In this document: piece after piece, positions 30,555 to 33,329 of the stretch
Numbering within the stretch: the stretch's first letter is position 1
Layout of the letters: each line of letters opens with the position of its first letter
Assembly: GCA_050942995.1 (NCBI GenBank)
Contig: JBMNOI010000031.1
Location: 1 to 33,329 of the forward strand
Length of the DNA: 33,329 bases
Source: JBMNOI01 sp050942995
GTDB taxonomy: Bacteria; Chloroflexota; Anaerolineae; UBA1429
Direction: 5' to 3'
Position numbers and translations under genes: made by a program
The notes under the pieces: model-generated
What the model saw: only the letters and a program-made list of their open reading frames with translations
Told to the model about the DNA's origin: nothing
Database searches by the model: none

Positions 30555-30590
30555 CGGGCCATCTGCGATGTCGGGTGGCCCGTTATCTTT
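30555..30590 (+). terminator. Terminator-like hairpin between convergent genes
   Basis: CGGGCCA (30555-30561) pairs with TGGCCCG (30576-30582), followed by the T-rich TTATCTTTT on the plus strand. It probably ends the DUF1232 transcript. The minus side is less T-rich. Confidence 0.6.
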
Positions 30591-30643
30591 TCCCGGCGCC
30601 GGGCTGCGGCCGTGGCGGCGCGTTAGGGAGACGAGCGGCGGAT

Positions 30644-32386
30644 TCAGGGCGCCCGCACGGTACGCCGCACCCGCACGGCCGTCCGCCAGATCAACCAGCC
30701 GTTCAGGCTCATGCCCACCAGCCCGGCCACCAGCGGGGCGACGGGGAAGGGGGGGCGTTCCTCTTCCACCACCTCAAAGGCATCCAGCGTGCATTCCCGG
30801 CCGGTGGCGCCGGCCGAGACCTCTTCGGCGATGGTGATGCGCAGCGTGTTGCGTCGGGGGGCGGCCCCGCGCACCAGCGGCACCCGCGCCTGCGTCTGGA
30901 TCGACGGAGAGTAAAGGTCGACATAACTTTGCCCCTGGTGATCTACCGGCAGGCCCGGCACCGGCTGGCCGTTCAGTGACACCAGCAACCGCCCCGATTC
31001 CGGGCAGCGGTGGGTGATGAGATCGACGGCCGTGCCGTAAAAGACAAAGTTTATGCTATCGCCCGGCGTATCCGAGCGGATGTACGACCCGCTGCGGGCG
31101 TTCGGGTCGATCACATTGTGCCAATCTCCATAGGTCTGCACGGCCGGATGGGTTTGCTGATACACGCCGGGGCCGACTTCCTGAGGGGTGTGGGCCACAT
31201 CCTGGACGGCAAAGTAGAGGGGCCGGGGGGTGAAATCGGGCTCGACCATGCGGAAATAGTACTCGGCGCTGTTGATCGGGATATGTCCCACCTGACGAAA
31301 GTACCAGATCATGAACACGCCGGCCCAGGGCCACTCCTCGCGGGCCATCTGAATGCCCCGCAGCGTGTATTCGACCTGTTCTCTCTCGCTTACGCGTCCC
31401 CAGATGAGCTGCTCTTTATCGAAATGATCGGGGGCGGCGTTCCATCCATATTCGTTGAACCACACTGCCTTGTTTGCATCGCCGTGACGCTCCATGATCT
31501 TGCGCTGTAGCAACACCCGTTGCAGGTTCAGCACATTGGGGTCCGGCGGGTCCTCCGGCGGACGCCCCATGCCAAAGGCGTTAACGGAAAAGATGTCGAA
31601 ATAGTCTTTGGCGCCGGCTCTGTACATGGCCTCCAGGTAATCCAGATCGTTCATGGAGCGCCAGCGGCCGGGCTCGGGATGGGGCTCCCCCAGCGTAAAG
31701 GCCAGCGGCGCGCTGAGCACATAGACGTTCGGGTTGGCCTCTTTGGCCCGGCGATAGGCCACCTTGAGGAGTTGGACATATTCCTCGGGACTGACCGGAC
31801 GATTGCCCCATTCGGGGAATATGTTGGGCTCGTTCCATATCTGGATATAGTCGATGCGCCCCTCATATCGTTTGACGAACTCGTAGACGAAATCGCCATA
31901 GTCGGCATAATCGTCCGGGGGGGCTTGCTGATAGGTGTTATCCTGGCGGGCCCATGCGGGGGGACGATCCAGCCGTGCCACGATGCGCAGGCCATACTTT
32001 TCACACAGATCGACGATATGATCGTATTTGGCCCAGCTATCGGTGCCTGTGGCGGGATGGATGAATTCGCCCTTGCGCCTCGGCTCGATATCCTCCCAGG
32101 GGAAGTGAAGCTTGACCCAGCCGATGCCGGCTTCGGCGGCCATATGCAACGTCTTGTCCTGTTTCCAGGGCTCGACCTCCCGGTTCAGGAAAAAGTTGGC
32201 CCCGTAGGGGTTGACGTCGGTGTTGGGGATGGTGCGCGCCTGTCCAAGGGGCACCGTTTCACGCTGTGCCGCCAATCCGGTATAGACCGCATGGGATGTG
32301 GCCGCAGTAAGGGCGAGAAAGAGCAACGCCAGCAGCGCGAATCTGAGCCGTAATCTCGAACGGCTGAGAAGGCGAAAAAAGGTCAT
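30644..32386 (-). CDS. Membrane-tethered glycoside-hydrolase-like TIM-barrel protein
   Basis: A 580-residue protein. An N-terminal hydrophobic helix (about 14-33) is a signal or anchor. A clan-A glycosidase-like barrel spans about 58-385, with E186 in IQIWNEPNIF as the likely acid/base and E312 in VWFNEYGWN as the likely nucleophile. A beta-sandwich module (about 405-540), possibly carbohydrate-binding, follows, then a C-terminal membrane helix (about 545-567) and a short basic end (RVRRTVRAP). The barrel would therefore sit outside the cell. It differs in anchoring from the secreted paralogue-like protein at 13084. ATG 32386 has only a weak GGA site. The consensus promoter at 32438-32466 reads into it. 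Confidence 0.82.
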   Translation of the reverse strand: MTFFRLLSRSRLRLRFALLALLFLALTAATSHAVYTGLAAQRETVPLGQARTIPNTDVNPYGANFFLNREVEPWKQDKTLHMAAEAGIGWVKLHFPWEDIEPRRKGEFIHPATGTDSWAKYDHIVDLCEKYGLRIVARLDRPPAWARQDNTYQQAPPDDYADYGDFVYEFVKRYEGRIDYIQIWNEPNIFPEWGNRPVSPEEYVQLLKVAYRRAKEANPNVYVLSAPLAFTLGEPHPEPGRWRSMNDLDYLEAMYRAGAKDYFDIFSVNAFGMGRPPEDPPDPNVLNLQRVLLQRKIMERHGDANKAVWFNEYGWNAAPDHFDKEQLIWGRVSEREQVEYTLRGIQMAREEWPWAGVFMIWYFRQVGHIPINSAEYYFRMVEPDFTPRPLYFAVQDVAHTPQEVGPGVYQQTHPAVQTYGDWHNVIDPNARSGSYIRSDTPGDSINFVFYGTAVDLITHRCPESGRLLVSLNGQPVPGLPVDHQGQSYVDLYSPSIQTQARVPLVRGAAPRRNTLRITIAEEVSAGATGRECTLDAFEVVEEERPPFPVAPLVAGLVGMSLNGWLIWRTAVRVRRTVRAP

Positions 32387-32437
32387 TCCAGTTCTTTCCA
32401 GTAGGCAGCCGAGATGAAGTCGTGGATGGTGCGTCGG

Positions 32438-32466
32438 ATTATAGAGAGGGATTTATCTTTTGTCAA
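32438..32466 (-). promoter_or_regulatory. Perfect-consensus promoter of the membrane TIM-barrel gene
   Basis: TTGACA (32466-32461), a 17-bp spacer and TATAAT (32443-32438) on the minus strand; every base of both boxes matches the sigma70 consensus. Confidence 0.88.
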
Positions 32467-32488
32467 TCGTTTATGTCACCACTATAAT
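32460..32488 (+). promoter_or_regulatory. Divergent promoter of the DHH-family gene
   Basis: TTGTCA (32460-32465), a 17-bp spacer and TATAAT (32483-32488). Its -35 box overlaps that of the leftward promoter within the 7-bp TTGTCAA, so RNA polymerase should bind only one side at a time. Confidence 0.8.
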
Positions 32489-32545
32489 CATAGTAACCCG
32501 TAGCGCACCTCCTGCGACGCATAACGGGCTCAAGGAGCGTAATGA

Positions 32546-33329
32546 ATGAAGATCATTACCAGCCATGAACGCGCGGATATGGATGCGCTGGCCTCGATCT
32601 ATGGCGCCAGCCTGCTCTATCCCGACCATCAAGCCGTTCTGCCCACCAAGCTGAACCGTAACCTGCGTGATTTCGTGGCCCTGTACAAGGATGAGTTGCC
32701 CTTTATCGAGCGTAACCGGCTCGAACGGCGGCGCATCAGCGACCTTATCCTGGTGGACACCCAGTCCGTTCCCCGCATGCGGGGGATGGACGAAAATACG
32801 CGTCGCCATATCATCGACCACCATGATATGGAGGTCACCCCGTCGGACCGGGTGACGTTCGAGGGCGATTCGGTAGGCGCTACCACCACGTTGCTGGTAG
32901 AAAAGATTCGCCATGCCCGCGTCAAACTGCCGCCGTTAGGGGCCAGCCTGTTGCTCATGGGCATCTATGAGGATACGGGCTCTCTTTCATATGCCACCAC
33001 CACCGCCCGCGATGTCGAGGCGGCGGCATGGCTGCTGCGGCACGGCGCCGATCTGCAGATCGTCAATGAATTTTTGAACCGCCCCCTTACCGATGAGCAG
33101 CGCGACGCCCTGGCCCGGCTTATCCGCAATGCGACTATCCAGACCATCCAAAAGCGGAGCATCTGTGTCGCCGCTCTGGAACTGGATCGCTATGTGGATG
33201 AGCTGTCCACCCTGATCCACGAGGTGATGGACATATACGAGCCCGATGCCTGCTTTCTGCTGGTGCGCTATCAGGATAGCATTCAGATGATCGCCCGCAG
33301 CATGGTGGATGCCATCGATGTGGCCGGAG
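32546..33329 (+). CDS. DHH-family phosphoesterase, N-terminal part, probably of a DHH-CBS-CCA transferase fusion (cut by window edge)
   Basis: 261 residues are visible and the frame is still open at the edge. DHH-family metal sites are in place: ERADMDALAS (D11, D13), VDTQ (D71), DHH (91-93) and EDTGS (D143). The opening TSHERADMDALASI and LNRNLRDFVALY resemble the N-terminus of the long proteins that join a DHH nanoRNase-like domain, CBS pair and a poly(A)polymerase/CCA-adding domain. Those add or repair tRNA 3' ends. A stand-alone NrnA-type exonuclease is the alternative; the missing C-terminus would decide. ATG 32546 has AAGGAG eight bases upstream. Its promoter is at 32460-32488. Confidence 0.85.
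   Translation, partial: MKIITSHERADMDALASIYGASLLYPDHQAVLPTKLNRNLRDFVALYKDELPFIERNRLERRRISDLILVDTQSVPRMRGMDENTRRHIIDHHDMEVTPSDRVTFEGDSVGATTTLLVEKIRHARVKLPPLGASLLLMGIYEDTGSLSYATTTARDVEAAAWLLRHGADLQIVNEFLNRPLTDEQRDALARLIRNATIQTIQKRSICVAALELDRYVDELSTLIHEVMDIYEPDACFLLVRYQDSIQMIARSMVDAIDVAG

Noticed and set aside
1..33329. tRNA or rRNA genes, CRISPR arrays, insertion sequences, phage genes, origin motifs
   Set aside because: Read through all gaps on both strands and found no T-loop pattern outside coding sequence, no regular short repeats, no transposase or integrase, and no DnaA-box cluster.

Overview
The window is GC-rich, densely coded bacterial chromosome with short intergenic gaps, strong sigma70-type promoters (TTGACA-17-TATAAT variants) and ordinary Shine-Dalgarno sites. 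The best guess is a member of the Chloroflexota (Anaerolineae-like). This rests on a T-box in a GC-rich, non-Firmicute context, a short HisG with HisZ, extracytoplasmic TIM-barrel proteins with FGYP-type repeats, and DUF2231/Rieske and GerW-like proteins. The assignment is an inference; there is no rRNA gene here to confirm it. I saw no tRNA, rRNA, CRISPR array, insertion sequence or phage gene. Region 1 (1-4051, minus strand) is a histidine biosynthesis operon, hisZ-hisG-hisD-hisC, with overlapping genes; hisC runs off the left edge. Before hisZ sits a complete attenuator: consensus promoter, a 36-codon leader ORF with three consecutive His codons, a large hairpin and an intrinsic terminator. 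Region 2 (4077-8884, minus strand) is pheS-pheT plus a class I methyltransferase. It lies behind a well-formed T-box riboswitch whose specifier loop carries UUC (Phe). Two adjacent operons are therefore controlled by two different amino-acid-sensing attenuation mechanisms. Region 3 (8887-20899) is mixed: a VOC/PhnB-like protein, a two-module FtsX/MacB-type permease without an ATPase, a Yip1-type membrane protein, a secreted TIM-barrel glycosidase-like protein, an APH-type phosphotransferase, a NarL-type PAS histidine kinase without a response regulator, a pirin, an SDR and a GNAT acetyltransferase. Region 4 (20956-28964, plus strand) is the most unusual part. It holds a DUF2892-SRPBCC membrane protein behind a long leader; a zinc alcohol dehydrogenase with a 154-residue acidic, internally repeated tail; a DUF362 protein; a single polypeptide joining a lipid-kinase-like domain, a DUF2231 membrane domain and a Rieske [2Fe-2S] domain; an SDR with a long basic tail; and a GerW/YtfJ-like protein with a tiny membrane partner. 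The dehydrogenases, DUF362 and Rieske protein suggest a membrane redox or lipid theme, but no function is established. Region 5 (29069-33329) has a nucleotidyltransferase-fold protein, a DUF1232 membrane protein, a second membrane-tethered TIM-barrel protein (minus strand) and the start of a DHH-family protein resembling the N-terminus of DHH-CBS-CCA-transferase fusions. The last two genes diverge from promoters whose -35 boxes overlap.
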